Source of the DNA: Pseudobdellovibrionaceae bacterium
GTDB taxonomy: Bacteria > Bdellovibrionota > Bdellovibrionia > Bdellovibrionales > JAMPXM01
Assembly: GCA_021463345.1 (NCBI GenBank)
Contig: JAJTYM010000001.1
Coordinates: forward strand, 194,585 to 258,584
Direction of reading: 5' to 3'
Length of the DNA stretch: 64,000 bases
In this document: piece after piece, positions 52,896-61,335 of the stretch
Position numbering within the stretch: position 1 is the first letter of the stretch
Layout of the letters: each line of letters starts with the position of its first letter
Notes under the pieces: model-generated
Databases searched by the model: none
What the model was told of the DNA's origin: nothing
The model's input: the letters and a program-made list of their open reading frames with translations, nothing else
Position numbers and translations under genes: made by a program

Positions 52896-52924
52896 TTGCC
52901 CCGCGCCATTCGATCCTTTATAAG
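52896..52924 (+). promoter_or_regulatory. Promoter of tRNA-Thr
   Basis: TTGCCC (52896-52901), exactly 17 nt, TATAAG (52919-52924). The predicted start near 52931 is 5 nt before the mature tRNA. Confidence 0.65.
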
Positions 52925-52935
52925 AGTGTGTCCGC

Positions 52936-53011
<76 letters not shown>

Positions 53012-53166
53012 GTTTCCAATCGGGTTCCATTTTCAAAAATTACGTTTTCAAATTTTCCACGCTCAGCATCGCCGCCAGGGACGTTCGTCCATATTTTCCG
53101 ATACCCCGTCAGTCGCCGTGAACACGCGCCGAAAAGTCAAAAAACGCGACGGACTTGGGGGATCGG

Positions 53167-54366
53167 ATGCGGGCATCGTGGCTCTGTTTGGCGATCGTTT
53201 TCTTCTCCCGGCTCGGCGCCGCGCAACTCTCCACCAACTGGTCCGAAGGCGAGCACCTGGAACTCGGCGAAAGCGGCTCCCAACTCGCATGCGCCGAGCT
53301 GGGATTGGCCGACGATGAATGCCCGACTCGGAGGATCCTCCGCGCGGACCGCAAGATCGCCTTCACCTACGCCGAATTGCTCGCGGCGGCCGATTACTAC
53401 AAAACCCCCGATGATTTGTACCGGGACCGGAGAAGCGGCGTCAAAAAAATCATCCTCTGCGCGTACCGGCTGCAGCACGAGCACCCGACTCACGCGCCGG
53501 ACCGGAAGAAATACCCCGACTGCAGCATCACCGGCGTCCTGCACATGCCGGGGCACCTGAACGTCATCTCGCACAACTACGATCACTTCGCTTGGAACAA
53601 CATGAAGGCCTACTTACGCCATCATTCGCGCGCGCTCGCGTACGCCCGGGAGGCGTTCGCCCGGCGCGGCCACCCCGAGGAAAGCCGGCGGGCGATGGAG
53701 AAGGCCTTGATTTTCAACGCTTTCGCCGATCACTATCTCACCGACGCGTTCCCGGCGGGACACGTGCGCACGCCGCGGGTCGAACTTGAACGATGGGCGA
53801 AGCGAAACCTGCCGGGGTTCCTCCGCAAGGCGCGTGGGGACTTGCTCGCGATCCTCTTGCACGACAACGAAGGCCGCGACCTCCGCACGGGCCACGAACG
53901 GGGGCTTCTCGTTCGGAACTCCCTCGGCCATGTCTGGACGACGCGAAGCGATCAGTACATGCGCGTCGACGACGACCGGTACGATCCGGTTTTCACGATG
54001 CCACTGACCGCTCTGAAACGATCTTTCCAGGAATTGCTCATCGCCGCGCGGACCGGACGCCTCCCCTCGGGCGAATACGCGGCAACCGCGTACGTCCCTT
54101 TTGCGATCGATGTCCCGTTGGCGCGGAAGTTCTCGCCCGAGCGCCATGGCGGGACGGCCGACGACGTGATTCACGCCCTCCGTTCGACGCTGCCCCCTTA
54201 CCTGCGCGTCTTGTCTTCAAAGGCGGATCTGAGACGGCTGTTGCGGCAGATGCCCGAAATCTTCACCCGTTTCCAGAACGGTATCGCCGCTGATCTGCAA
54301 GCCGACCCCGAACTGTCACGACGCCTCCCTTCCCACTACATCGACGCGATGCTGCGGATCGAGTGA
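53167..54366 (+). CDS. Secreted zinc phospholipase C / P1-nuclease-like protein
   Basis: A protein of 399 aa. Signal peptide SWLCLAIVFFSRLGAAQ. A histidine-rich helical core (SHNYDHFAWNN, RHHSRALAYA, KALIFNAFADHYLTDAFPAGHVR) has the HxxxDxF...H...E...HYLxDxFxxGH spacing of zinc-dependent phospholipase C and S1/P1 nucleases, which bind three zinc ions. Substrate (phospholipid or nucleic acid) cannot be decided. The ATG at 53167 has GGGGGA upstream. It is not clearly linked to its neighbours. Confidence 0.75.
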   Translation: MRASWLCLAIVFFSRLGAAQLSTNWSEGEHLELGESGSQLACAELGLADDECPTRRILRADRKIAFTYAELLAAADYYKTPDDLYRDRRSGVKKIILCAYRLQHEHPTHAPDRKKYPDCSITGVLHMPGHLNVISHNYDHFAWNNMKAYLRHHSRALAYAREAFARRGHPEESRRAMEKALIFNAFADHYLTDAFPAGHVRTPRVELERWAKRNLPGFLRKARGDLLAILLHDNEGRDLRTGHERGLLVRNSLGHVWTTRSDQYMRVDDDRYDPVFTMPLTALKRSFQELLIAARTGRLPSGEYAATAYVPFAIDVPLARKFSPERHGGTADDVIHALRSTLPPYLRVLSSKADLRRLLRQMPEIFTRFQNGIAADLQADPELSRRLPSHYIDAMLRIE

Positions 54367-54439
54367 GCGAGCGCTCCCGCGACCGCGCAGGGAACTTCGT
54401 CGCCGCGTGAACCCCGAGTGATCCGGGTTGCGGGGCGTC

Positions 54440-55810
54440 TCAGTCTGCCTTCTTGGCGTCTCCGGCGGATGGCATCGCCGCGGCTTCCTTCAAATCCCCG
54501 CACGGGGTGCCCGTGGCCGAAGCATTGAGCGCGACGAGCCGTTCGGACATGATCCGGCACTCCTCGCAGTGGAACTTGCGCGAGGCCTCGCTGGTCTTGC
54601 AAAGTTTGTTGAACCCATCGCGGAACTTCGTCCAACTTTCCTGTATGCCACCGACGCTCTGAGCGAGGAAATCAGGCTTCCGGCGCTCCTCCGAGCTCAG
54701 TCGATCGCACTCGCGCGTCGCGCTCCCCTTCGCCGGCACGCAGAACGGCGCGCCGTCTTTGTCCACGCTGAACACGAGCGGATTGCACATCGTCATGCCC
54801 TTTTCCAGGCATCGGTATTTAGGCCCCGTCTCCGACAGCTGGATCTCGGAGACCGGTTTGCAACGCCCCCGGCTCTTGCGCCCACCGATGAACGCGCTCA
54901 CGTTCCCGGAGAAGATGCACGTGTCGACGGAGCTGTCGTCGTAATACTTCCTGCGGCGATCCTCCCAAGGGGTGTCACAGGCGAAAAAGCCGGCATCGCA
55001 CGCGACGGGCTTGGTTCCGCCCGAGGCGGCGATAGGCAAGCCCTTGACGGAAAGAGCCACCGTCGACGCGAGGACGGCGGTGCGCCCGGTCGGCGCGTTC
55101 CCCAACCCGAACCACTTCCTGCGGAAGTTGTCCGCCACGGAGGGAGCGCCCTCCTCGCTCGAGAGAGCCGCGCGGCGGCTCTCAGGCAGCAGGTCCCAGC
55201 TCGCTTTCGGCACGCAGTACCGGCTCGCTCCTTTCCCGCCGCCGGACCTGCGCTGGAGGCGCGCTTCGACGAACTTCCCCTCCTCGCAAGACTTCCCAGA
55301 GCTGAGCAGAGCGGACGACACGCACGTCCCGACCCTCGGGTCGAAGCGCACCCGGAAATTCGTCCGGCCGGACCGTGACGGTTCGCACGCCCAGTTTTCG
55401 GAAAAAAACCCCGTGTCGATGAAACGCGGGACCACGTCTTCGACTTTCGCCGCCGGCGCCGCGGCCTCCGGTTGATCCGACTCAGCCCCGGCGACCGAAA
55501 CCAGCGCCCGCAAGGCGGCGTATCTTCCCCCGAGTTCGCGCATCTGGCTGGCGACCATGTCGTCGCCCTTCTCTTCCGAAATTTTGGCGATCTCGACGAG
55601 CAGGCGACGCACGCCCTGCAAGTAAGCCTCGCGCTTCTCCGCCGAAAGGGTCACGAGCTGTTGATAAGTCAGAAGCTCGGGGACCCGGCTCGCGGCCTCG
55701 GGCGAAGACGCCATGATCTCGCCCGAAGCCTGGGTCTGGGTCAAAGCTGGTACCGGAACAATGAGCCCGAGCAGAAACACTGTCGCAAAAGTCGCCTGCA
55801 CGCCCGCCAT
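54440..55810 (-). CDS. Secreted Cys-rich repeat protein of unknown function
   Basis: A protein of 456 aa. Signal peptide (TVFLLGLIVPVPALTQ), a helical part to about 110, then a domain with 16 cysteines. At least two diverged copies of one module are visible: IDTGFFSENWAC...GTCVSS...SCEEG and DAGFFACDTPW...DTCIFSG...GRCKP. Two related Y/F-CVP segments (SRYCVPKAS, APFCVPAKGS) also occur. The even Cys count suits disulphides. SD GGAGG lies 4 nt before the ATG. Last gene of a minus-strand run of secreted proteins. No family recognised. Confidence 0.7.
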   Translation of the reverse strand: MAGVQATFATVFLLGLIVPVPALTQTQASGEIMASSPEAASRVPELLTYQQLVTLSAEKREAYLQGVRRLLVEIAKISEEKGDDMVASQMRELGGRYAALRALVSVAGAESDQPEAAAPAAKVEDVVPRFIDTGFFSENWACEPSRSGRTNFRVRFDPRVGTCVSSALLSSGKSCEEGKFVEARLQRRSGGGKGASRYCVPKASWDLLPESRRAALSSEEGAPSVADNFRRKWFGLGNAPTGRTAVLASTVALSVKGLPIAASGGTKPVACDAGFFACDTPWEDRRRKYYDDSSVDTCIFSGNVSAFIGGRKSRGRCKPVSEIQLSETGPKYRCLEKGMTMCNPLVFSVDKDGAPFCVPAKGSATRECDRLSSEERRKPDFLAQSVGGIQESWTKFRDGFNKLCKTSEASRKFHCEECRIMSERLVALNASATGTPCGDLKEAAAMPSAGDAKKAD

Positions 55811-55901
55811 TTGCCCTCCGCGCTGGGGATTCGGCTTTCAGGATAGCGGAATTCCCGACTCATCAGGAGTCCGGAAGTCCCGATCCGCGCCCTCCTCCCG
55901 G

Positions 55902-56804
55902 CTATTTACGGATGGAGAGCGGCCCTTGAGCGGCGGCTGATCTCTTTTTGAAGAACCCGTCGACTTTCATCGCGCGCAACGGCGAGCCCGCGCGGATCGA
56001 CCGGCGAAGCTCGCCCTCGCATTTCATCTCGAGCAATCCGGAAAGCGCCGCGAGCGAACTCTCCATGGCGTCGGCGTAATACATCAGTTGGTGGCTCGAC
56101 AACAGGCCGACGTCGGCCGCGAAACGGATGTCTTCGGAGAAATGCTGCGAGGACGTGCAGGAGAAAAGCCCCATGAGTTTGAGCTTGCCGGAACGGCCGC
56201 TGAGGAGCGTTTCAGCCTCCAAAACGTCGATCGTCCTCGCGAAACCGGGCCGTTCGTCCTTGTAGAACGCGGTCTCCACGACTCCGGCCCTGTCCAGGCG
56301 CGGCGGCGAGAAGTCGGGGCCGCCTCCGAACCGCGAATGACCGTTGTAAAACAGGACGTCCGCCTTGCCCAAGCCGCTGAAGAACGCGTCGGCCGAATAC
56401 CGACTCTGCCAGCTCTGCAACGAGTCGCGCCGGTTCTCCTGGTCGTCGGAACCGACCGAGCTGTGCGCGACCCAAAGTTGCACGCGCACTCTTTTGCCCT
56501 GGGGCCCTTTGATCGTCTTCACGAACAAGTCGGAATTTTGGGTGCTTCGCGTGAAACCGCACGCTTGGCCTTTGTCGCACGTCTTTAAAATCCGTTGTAC
56601 GAACGCCAGGCGCTCGTGCCGATCTCCGACGAAACGGCCGGGCCGGGTGTCCTTGTAGCCGAACACGACGCGGACGTTGACGACCGGTTTCCCGTAGAGT
56701 GCGCGATAGGAGGCCTCGCAAGTCTCGATGGCCGGGCGGGCGAGAGCGGGGCGTCCCGCGGCGAGAGCGCAAGCGAACAGGCTCAACAAAAAGAAACGCG
56801 TCAC
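55902..56804 (-). CDS. Secreted protein with caspase-fold-like His/Cys dyad
   Basis: A protein of 300 aa from the GTG at 56804, which overlaps the stop of the preceding gene by 4 bp (GTGA); AAGGGG lies 5 nt upstream. Signal peptide FFLLSLFACALAAGRPALA. His156 in VLFYNGHSR and Cys216 in LMGLFSCTS each follow a hydrophobic strand and are 60 residues apart, the arrangement of clan CD peptidases (caspases, gingipains, clostripain). A family match is not certain. It is coupled to a HEAT-like protein and followed by the Cys-rich protein. Possible exported protease. Confidence 0.65.
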   Translation of the reverse strand: MTRFFLLSLFACALAAGRPALARPAIETCEASYRALYGKPVVNVRVVFGYKDTRPGRFVGDRHERLAFVQRILKTCDKGQACGFTRSTQNSDLFVKTIKGPQGKRVRVQLWVAHSSVGSDDQENRRDSLQSWQSRYSADAFFSGLGKADVLFYNGHSRFGGGPDFSPPRLDRAGVVETAFYKDERPGFARTIDVLEAETLLSGRSGKLKLMGLFSCTSSQHFSEDIRFAADVGLLSSHQLMYYADAMESSLAALSGLLEMKCEGELRRSIRAGSPLRAMKVDGFFKKRSAAAQGPLSIRK

Positions 56805-57577
56805 GACGCCCCCTTGCCCGCGTCCAGGATCCAGAGGCACTGACCTTTGACTTTCGTATGGCTTTCGCGTTTGCACCGGCGCGCGAGCTCGGCGCGCCCC
56901 ATGGGAGCGGCGACGCCGGGAGCCCTCGTCAGCTCGGCGAGGATCGAGACCGCTTGCAACCGCAGTTGGAATTCACCGCTCGACAGGCCTTTGACGAGGA
57001 TCGGGTGGTAATCGCGGTTGGCGTGGCGAAGGGACAAGAGCCGAGCGTAATACAGGACACCCGAGCGCACCTCGGGATACGAATGCGCGAAAAGCGCCTC
57101 GATCGTGGCTTTCGGCAGGACCGCGCCCAAACGGCCGAGCGGCTCGAGCATCGCGACGATCGCCGCGGCCGAGATCGCCCGCGCGCGCGGCGCCTCGAGC
57201 AGGCTCATGTAGGTCGTGACGACGAGGTTTTTGTTTTTCCCGTCGATCAACGCGTTGAGATTGAGCGTCAGAAAACCGTCCTCGTCCGTCTCGACGCGCG
57301 AGAGGAGATCGGGCACGAATTCTTTCATGCCGAGGGCGACGATCGCGTCGAGCGCGAGCCCGCGGTCCGCGGAGGACAATCCGGCTTTGAGCGAGGAGCG
57401 AAGCGATTTGTCGGCGCGTAACCGGGTGAGCGCGTGCGAACGCTCGGCTTCGGTCTCGCTTTGACCGACTTTGCGGGCCCAGTAGGACCATGCCGGCGCG
57501 GCGACCCCGGCCCCGGCCGGGAAACTCACGGCCAAGAGCGATATGAAACTGAAAAGCGACACCCAGATCCGGCGCAT
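56801..57577 (-). CDS. Secreted HEAT-repeat-like protein
   Basis: A protein of 258 aa. Signal peptide VSLFSFISLLAVSFPAGA. The rest is a series of paired helices with HEAT character (RGLALDAIVALGMKEFVPDLLSRV, EVRSGVLYYARLLSLRH, FQLRLQAVSILAELTRAP). Such proteins are scaffolds. There is no SD; instead a stem-loop ends about 12 nt before the ATG, so expression may be attenuated. Coupled by 4 bp to the caspase-like gene. Confidence 0.72.
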   Translation of the reverse strand: MRRIWVSLFSFISLLAVSFPAGAGVAAPAWSYWARKVGQSETEAERSHALTRLRADKSLRSSLKAGLSSADRGLALDAIVALGMKEFVPDLLSRVETDEDGFLTLNLNALIDGKNKNLVVTTYMSLLEAPRARAISAAAIVAMLEPLGRLGAVLPKATIEALFAHSYPEVRSGVLYYARLLSLRHANRDYHPILVKGLSSGEFQLRLQAVSILAELTRAPGVAAPMGRAELARRCKRESHTKVKGQCLWILDAGKGAS

Positions 57578-57589
57578 AAATAAGAACCC

Positions 57590-57613
57590 AAGCCGGCGTT
57601 GGACCGCCGGCTT
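57590..57613 (-). terminator. Stem-loop between small lipoprotein and HEAT-like gene
   Basis: Perfect 9-bp stem AAGCCGGCG/CGCCGGCTT with a 6-nt loop, followed on the minus strand by GGGTTCTTATTT. It is a weak terminator or an attenuator directly before the HEAT gene. Confidence 0.55.
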
Positions 57614-57626
57614 CGACGTGTTGGTA

Positions 57627-57878
57627 TCAATGACCGCGGCCGCTCGAACCGGCGCCGAGCGACAGGCTGTCGTTCGACGGCATCGTCGTGGCGGATTCGG
57701 TCGGGGCCGGAGCCTCGGAAGCTTCGGGGAACTCGTCGAGCTCCTGCATGTCTTCGACGGTTGAAGCCGTCGTGGGCTCTTCCATGCGCTCCTTTTTGGG
57801 GGCGCTCGAGCAGCCGACCAAACCGCCGAAAGCGACGGAGAGCATCAGGATCGAAAGAGTGCGTTTCATCATCGTCAT
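57627..57878 (-). CDS. Small acidic lipoprotein
   Basis: A protein of 83 aa. Lipobox GGLVGC after a typical signal sequence; the remaining 60 residues are acidic and Pro/Ser/Thr-rich (EEPTTASTVEDMQELDEFPEASEAP) and probably unstructured. GGAG precedes the ATG. Followed by a stem-loop and then the HEAT-like gene. Function unknown. Confidence 0.7.
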   Translation of the reverse strand: MTMMKRTLSILMLSVAFGGLVGCSSAPKKERMEEPTTASTVEDMQELDEFPEASEAPAPTESATTMPSNDSLSLGAGSSGRGH

Positions 57879-58029
57879 TTGGTTACTCCATGTGAATTGT
57901 GGCCAATTGCTTCATGACCCTGAAGTGCAGAGGGCGTACCGTCGAGCCGGCCCTAATTTCGATTTGGCGCTGGATATGACCCCTCACCGCCCCGATTGGG
58001 CGTCGTGTGCTCAACAACTGTCGAACTTT

Positions 58030-58059
58030 TTGACTTCGTCGAAAGGGCTTACTTAGAAT
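58030..58059 (+). promoter_or_regulatory. Promoter of the 58.1 kb lipoprotein gene
   Basis: TTGACT (58030-58035), 18 nt, TAGAAT (58054-58059). Predicted start near 58066 with a leader of about 40 nt containing GGAG. Confidence 0.7.
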
Positions 58060-58106
58060 CCGGGCTGGCCTCGCGACCCTTCCAATTGAGAACCGGAGTC
58101 AAAATC

Positions 58107-58715
58107 ATGAAGCGGACCCTCCCCCTGTTCCTGGCCCTTGTTTTCGCCGGCTGCCAAGGTTTCGAAGGGCAGATGAATGCGCTCAAACCGTTCGAGGCGA
58201 TCGCCAAAAACGGCGCGTTCGGCCGCGCGAAAACGATCGTGGTCCCGACGGGCACCCACTCGGTCTCGGTCGAGACCGGCGTCAGCAGCGCCACCATCTC
58301 GCTCGAACTCAGCGGCAAGAAAGAGGCGATCGTCGTGAAAGTCCCGAGAAACCGCATCCCCAAGGAGCAGGGCGGGTTCGAAGTCCTGGCGTCCGAATCG
58401 GGTCAACCTTTCGATATGCTCGGCAATCTCGACATCGACCACACCCGGAGCAGGAGATACCGCGACCAGGAGGCGTGCTCTCGCACCGTTCCGCGCGAAG
58501 TGTGCGGGTACGACAGCGAGGGGCGCTGGTACTGCATGATCGATTACGTCACGGTCTACGGTCGGCAGGAAGTCGAGTATTACAACCTCAGCACGCGCCG
58601 CCACCTCGACGTGCGCCTGTCGAACCCGGCCGACACGAACGACGTTCTCGCGACGCTCGATGGCCACGACACGACGGTCGACAAAGTCTACACGTACCAA
58701 GGCCACTGCTACTGA
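58107..58715 (+). CDS. Lipoprotein of unknown function with Cys-containing hairpin
   Basis: A protein of 202 aa. Lipobox LALVFAGC. The mature part is beta-rich (KTIVVPTGTHSVSVETGVSSATISLEL). In the second half comes EACSRTVPREVCGYDSEGRWYC, three cysteines in a short span, and a terminal GHCY. The ATG at 58107 directly precedes the signal sequence and is served by a good promoter. No family recognised. Convergent to the next gene. Confidence 0.75.
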   Translation: MKRTLPLFLALVFAGCQGFEGQMNALKPFEAIAKNGAFGRAKTIVVPTGTHSVSVETGVSSATISLELSGKKEAIVVKVPRNRIPKEQGGFEVLASESGQPFDMLGNLDIDHTRSRRYRDQEACSRTVPREVCGYDSEGRWYCMIDYVTVYGRQEVEYYNLSTRRHLDVRLSNPADTNDVLATLDGHDTTVDKVYTYQGHCY

Positions 58716-58743
58716 CTCGCCGGGCGGCCGGCGCGGCGGGACG

Positions 58744-59232
58744 TCAGGCCCCGCCGGAGCGCGATTTACGGCTCTCACCGGCCATCTCGCGTATGTAAGC
58801 GCCAAAATCCGGATCTTCGCCGTCCAACAGCTCGGGCAGAGCCTGCCGGAAGTCCTCGCGCTTGCACCAAGAGCGAATATAGTCGTCCCATGTCGACCAT
58901 AGGCGTTTGGTTTGGGACGACATGTTCGTCTCGTAAACGAGGATGAACGCGCGCTCGAACAGCGAGATCAAGATGTCGAAGATGATCGTCTTCCGCTCGC
59001 GTTGCTCCGGCGACAACCGTTCATTGGGGATTTCTTCCGACATGAGCCTCAGATCCGCGTTCTCGAGCAGAAGGCGCGAGAAGCTGGCGTACTCGTCCGA
59101 CAGCTTCTGGTAGATCTCTTCCCCTTCGTTTTGGCGCTCCTTGCGCCGCTCGAGCATGAAGACGACGATGGCGAACGGAAGACCGACCACTGTGACGACG
59201 TAACTCGCGAGTTCCCACGTTTCGATATCCAT
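58744..59232 (-). CDS. Small membrane-anchored protein of unknown function
   Basis: A protein of 162 aa. One N-terminal membrane helix (ASYVVTVVGLPFAIVVFML), then a basic stop-transfer and a helical cytoplasmic domain (EEIYQKLSDEYASFSRLLLENADLR ... WDDYIRSWCKREDFRQALPELLDG). Length and layout match small bacterial proteins with a DUF4760-like helical domain, but I cannot confirm the family. The ATG at 59232 is preferred to a TTG nine bases upstream. Confidence 0.68.
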   Translation of the reverse strand: MDIETWELASYVVTVVGLPFAIVVFMLERRKERQNEGEEIYQKLSDEYASFSRLLLENADLRLMSEEIPNERLSPEQRERKTIIFDILISLFERAFILVYETNMSSQTKRLWSTWDDYIRSWCKREDFRQALPELLDGEDPDFGAYIREMAGESRKSRSGGA

Positions 59233-59258
59233 GCGTTTCAACGTCCTTGCCCGAACGC

Positions 59259-60104
59259 TTAAAGCTCGAACGAGGCGAGCCGGATCAGTTCCCTGCCCGC
59301 TTTGCTCGACAAAACGTCCTTCCGGTAAATGAGGAATATCTTATCCTCATAAGTGGGCAAGCTGGAATCATAAGGAACGAGATCCGCTCCATCCGCCTTC
59401 GCGACACGCTCCGGCAAAATCCCGATCCCCTGCCCGCTCAAGATCAACGTGCGGATGAGTTCGAGGCTGGGAGTGCTGATCACCCTCCAGCCCCTGAAAT
59501 CCTTCGAATGCGTTTTCCCCAGGATGTCCTGCATCTGGGATAGGTTCCGGTCCGCGAAAATCCTTTCGGGGAGCTGGCTCGCCCCGCGCTTTTTCCAAAA
59601 CAGAACCCTGTCTTCGCCGAGCTTCCTCAAGACGAGGTCGGGATGCCGAACCGGGTTTACGACGAAACCCACATCGATATTGTAGGAAACCACGCCTTCG
59701 GTGATCTTTCTGGAAAAATCATGCACAAGGTCGATTTCGATCCCGGGGGCGTGCCCGTGGAGCCGGGCGAGGAGTTTCGGAAGGGCGTACGCGCCGACGC
59801 TCTGGTGGCATCCCACTTTGAACCGACCGAAGATTTCGATGGTCGATCGCTGGATGCCTTTGTGGATTTCGCCCCAGCAATCCAGCAGGGAAAGGGCTTT
59901 GCGATAAAAAAGCGCGCCTTGGGCGGTCGGCACGACTCCTTGCTTGGTGCGGTGAAACAACCTCGCCCCCACCTTGTCCTCGAGCCTCTGAAGGCTCAAG
60001 GTCAGCGTCGGCTGCGTCACTCCCAGGCGGATGGCGGCTTTCGAAATGTGCCGCGTCCGGTGAACTTCCACGAAATACTCTATCTCGGTCGGCGTCGCTA
60101 ACAT
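59259..60104 (-). CDS. LysR-type transcriptional regulator
   Basis: A protein of 281 aa. N-terminal winged helix (EIEYFVEVHRTRHISKAAIRLGVTQPTLTLSLQRLEDKVGARLFHR), then a linker helix and a periplasmic-binding-protein-like effector domain (FKVGCHQSVGAYALPKLL onward). It lies 80 bp downstream of the dioxygenase-type gene on the same strand. A 21-bp symmetrical site precedes that gene, as expected for a regulator controlling its neighbour. Inducer unknown, perhaps an aromatic compound. Confidence 0.93.
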   Translation of the reverse strand: MLATPTEIEYFVEVHRTRHISKAAIRLGVTQPTLTLSLQRLEDKVGARLFHRTKQGVVPTAQGALFYRKALSLLDCWGEIHKGIQRSTIEIFGRFKVGCHQSVGAYALPKLLARLHGHAPGIEIDLVHDFSRKITEGVVSYNIDVGFVVNPVRHPDLVLRKLGEDRVLFWKKRGASQLPERIFADRNLSQMQDILGKTHSKDFRGWRVISTPSLELIRTLILSGQGIGILPERVAKADGADLVPYDSSLPTYEDKIFLIYRKDVLSSKAGRELIRLASFEL

Positions 60105-60183
60105 CGGCTTGAGGTCGTTCCGTTGGGCGCGTTCTGGGACGCGTTTTTAAAATTCGCTTGCGGCGAAGTCCGCCGAAGACGTT

Positions 60184-60606
60184 TCATTTTGTTTTCAGGC
60201 CCGCTCGCGCGGGCGCCGCCGGCTTATGGACGCGCAGCTCGGGATTCTCCTGAATGAGCGCAAAGAAATCGAATTTGAGCGGCAATCCCTCGCCCAGCCA
60301 CCGGGCGCCGTCCGTGTGGTCACGGAAATCGTCGCCGCTGTCCTCATGCACCAAAACGGAGAAATCCCCGCGGTTGGCTTCAAGCCAGACCAGCACGGAA
60401 GCGTGAGCCGACTCGCGGAAATGGGCTTCAATCATGCCGGTGGGATGAGGACCTACCGGCTGCCCGCGCAGCTGAACGAACCCGAACAAACCCGAGAGTT
60501 CGGCTCTCTCGCTCAGGAGGCGGGCGCTCTCCAAGCGATTCGGCTCAAAGTAGATGTGGGCATGGAAGTGCCGCATATCCACGATCTTATCCCCGAGTTT
60601 GAACAT
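60184..60606 (-). CDS. DOPA 4,5-dioxygenase-type aromatic ring-cleavage enzyme
   Basis: A protein of 140 aa. MRHFHAHIYFEP, GPHPTGMIEAHF and VHEDSGDD carry the conserved His/Glu residues of the PF08883 family, small enzymes that extradiol-cleave catechols such as DOPA. The ATG at 60606 lies about 20 nt after the predicted transcription start, without a clear SD; an ATG at 60576 would begin at the first conserved strand. Its promoter has a perfect -10 but a poor -35, overlapped by an inverted repeat, as for an activated LysR-controlled gene. Confidence 0.82.
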   Translation of the reverse strand: MFKLGDKIVDMRHFHAHIYFEPNRLESARLLSERAELSGLFGFVQLRGQPVGPHPTGMIEAHFRESAHASVLVWLEANRGDFSVLVHEDSGDDFRDHTDGARWLGEGLPLKFDFFALIQENPELRVHKPAAPARAGLKTK

Positions 60607-60632
60607 AAGAACAATAAAACATTAACGAGGGA

Positions 60633-60659
60633 ATTATAGTTCATAACCTATGGATGAAC
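60633..60659 (-). promoter_or_regulatory. LysR-type operator and promoter of the dioxygenase gene
   Basis: GTTCAT-N9-ATGAAC (60639-60659) is a perfect 6-bp inverted repeat containing the T-N11-A core of LysR sites. It directly abuts TATAAT (minus strand, 60638-60633). The -35 position is poor (GCGTTC), so activation is needed. Confidence 0.65.
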
Positions 60660-60756
60660 GCGAGCGAGGGAAAAGGGGAGGCCCGGGGCTCGAAACGGGC
60701 CGGGGACGGCGAAAGGCGGCCCCATCATCGCCCGTTCTCGTCGGTCAGACCGAGCC

Positions 60757-61335
60757 CTAAAGGTTTTTCCTGACTTGTTTCATGAATTCCGCACGAGGGG
60801 TTTTCAACCCCTCCTTTCGCGCCACGATCTCCCCGTTCCGATTCAGGAAGAAGATGACGTTGGAATGGATGAACTCCCCGTCTTTCAGCCGTTTGTAGCG
60901 GACGCCGAGGGCCGCGGCGAGTTCCGACACCGCCGCCGGGCTCGAGGTGAGGAGATCCCAATGCGTGGGCAATTTCCGCTTAACTGAAAAATCCGAAAGA
61001 GATTGCGGGGTTTCCCGGGCAGAATCCAAGGAAAACACCGAAACCCCGACCTGGCCCGATTTCTTCGGATCAAGCTCGGTCGCGATCTCTTTCAAGTCCT
61101 CGACGATCAGGGGGCAGGCCGTATCGCACCTGGTGTACAAGACGACCACGAAGCGGCTCTTCCCGCGGAGATCCCCCAATTTGACGCTCTCGCCCCGTTG
61201 GTTCTTCCACACTGATCCCAGTTGCAGGATGGATGTTCCAGGGAGCGGGGAGTCGGCCTTCAGGTCATGGGAGTGACCGTCGTGCGCGCGCGACGTTTGC
61301 ACGAGCGAGAGGATCAGGAAGAATGCGAATTTCAT
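60757..61335 (-). CDS. SCO1/SenC-family copper chaperone-like protein
   Basis: A protein of 192 aa. Short signal peptide (FAFFLILSLVQTSRA) followed by a His-rich HDGHSHD segment. The SCO copper site is complete: CDTAC (CxxxC) in VVVLYTRCDTACP and the distal His in EFIHSNVIFFLN. SCO proteins deliver copper to, or act as thiol redox proteins for, copper enzymes. The gene overlaps the SUMF1 gene by 4 bp in a nirK operon, so NirK copper loading is its probable task. Confidence 0.92.
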   Translation of the reverse strand: MKFAFFLILSLVQTSRAHDGHSHDLKADSPLPGTSILQLGSVWKNQRGESVKLGDLRGKSRFVVVLYTRCDTACPLIVEDLKEIATELDPKKSGQVGVSVFSLDSARETPQSLSDFSVKRKLPTHWDLLTSSPAAVSELAAALGVRYKRLKDGEFIHSNVIFFLNRNGEIVARKEGLKTPRAEFMKQVRKNL

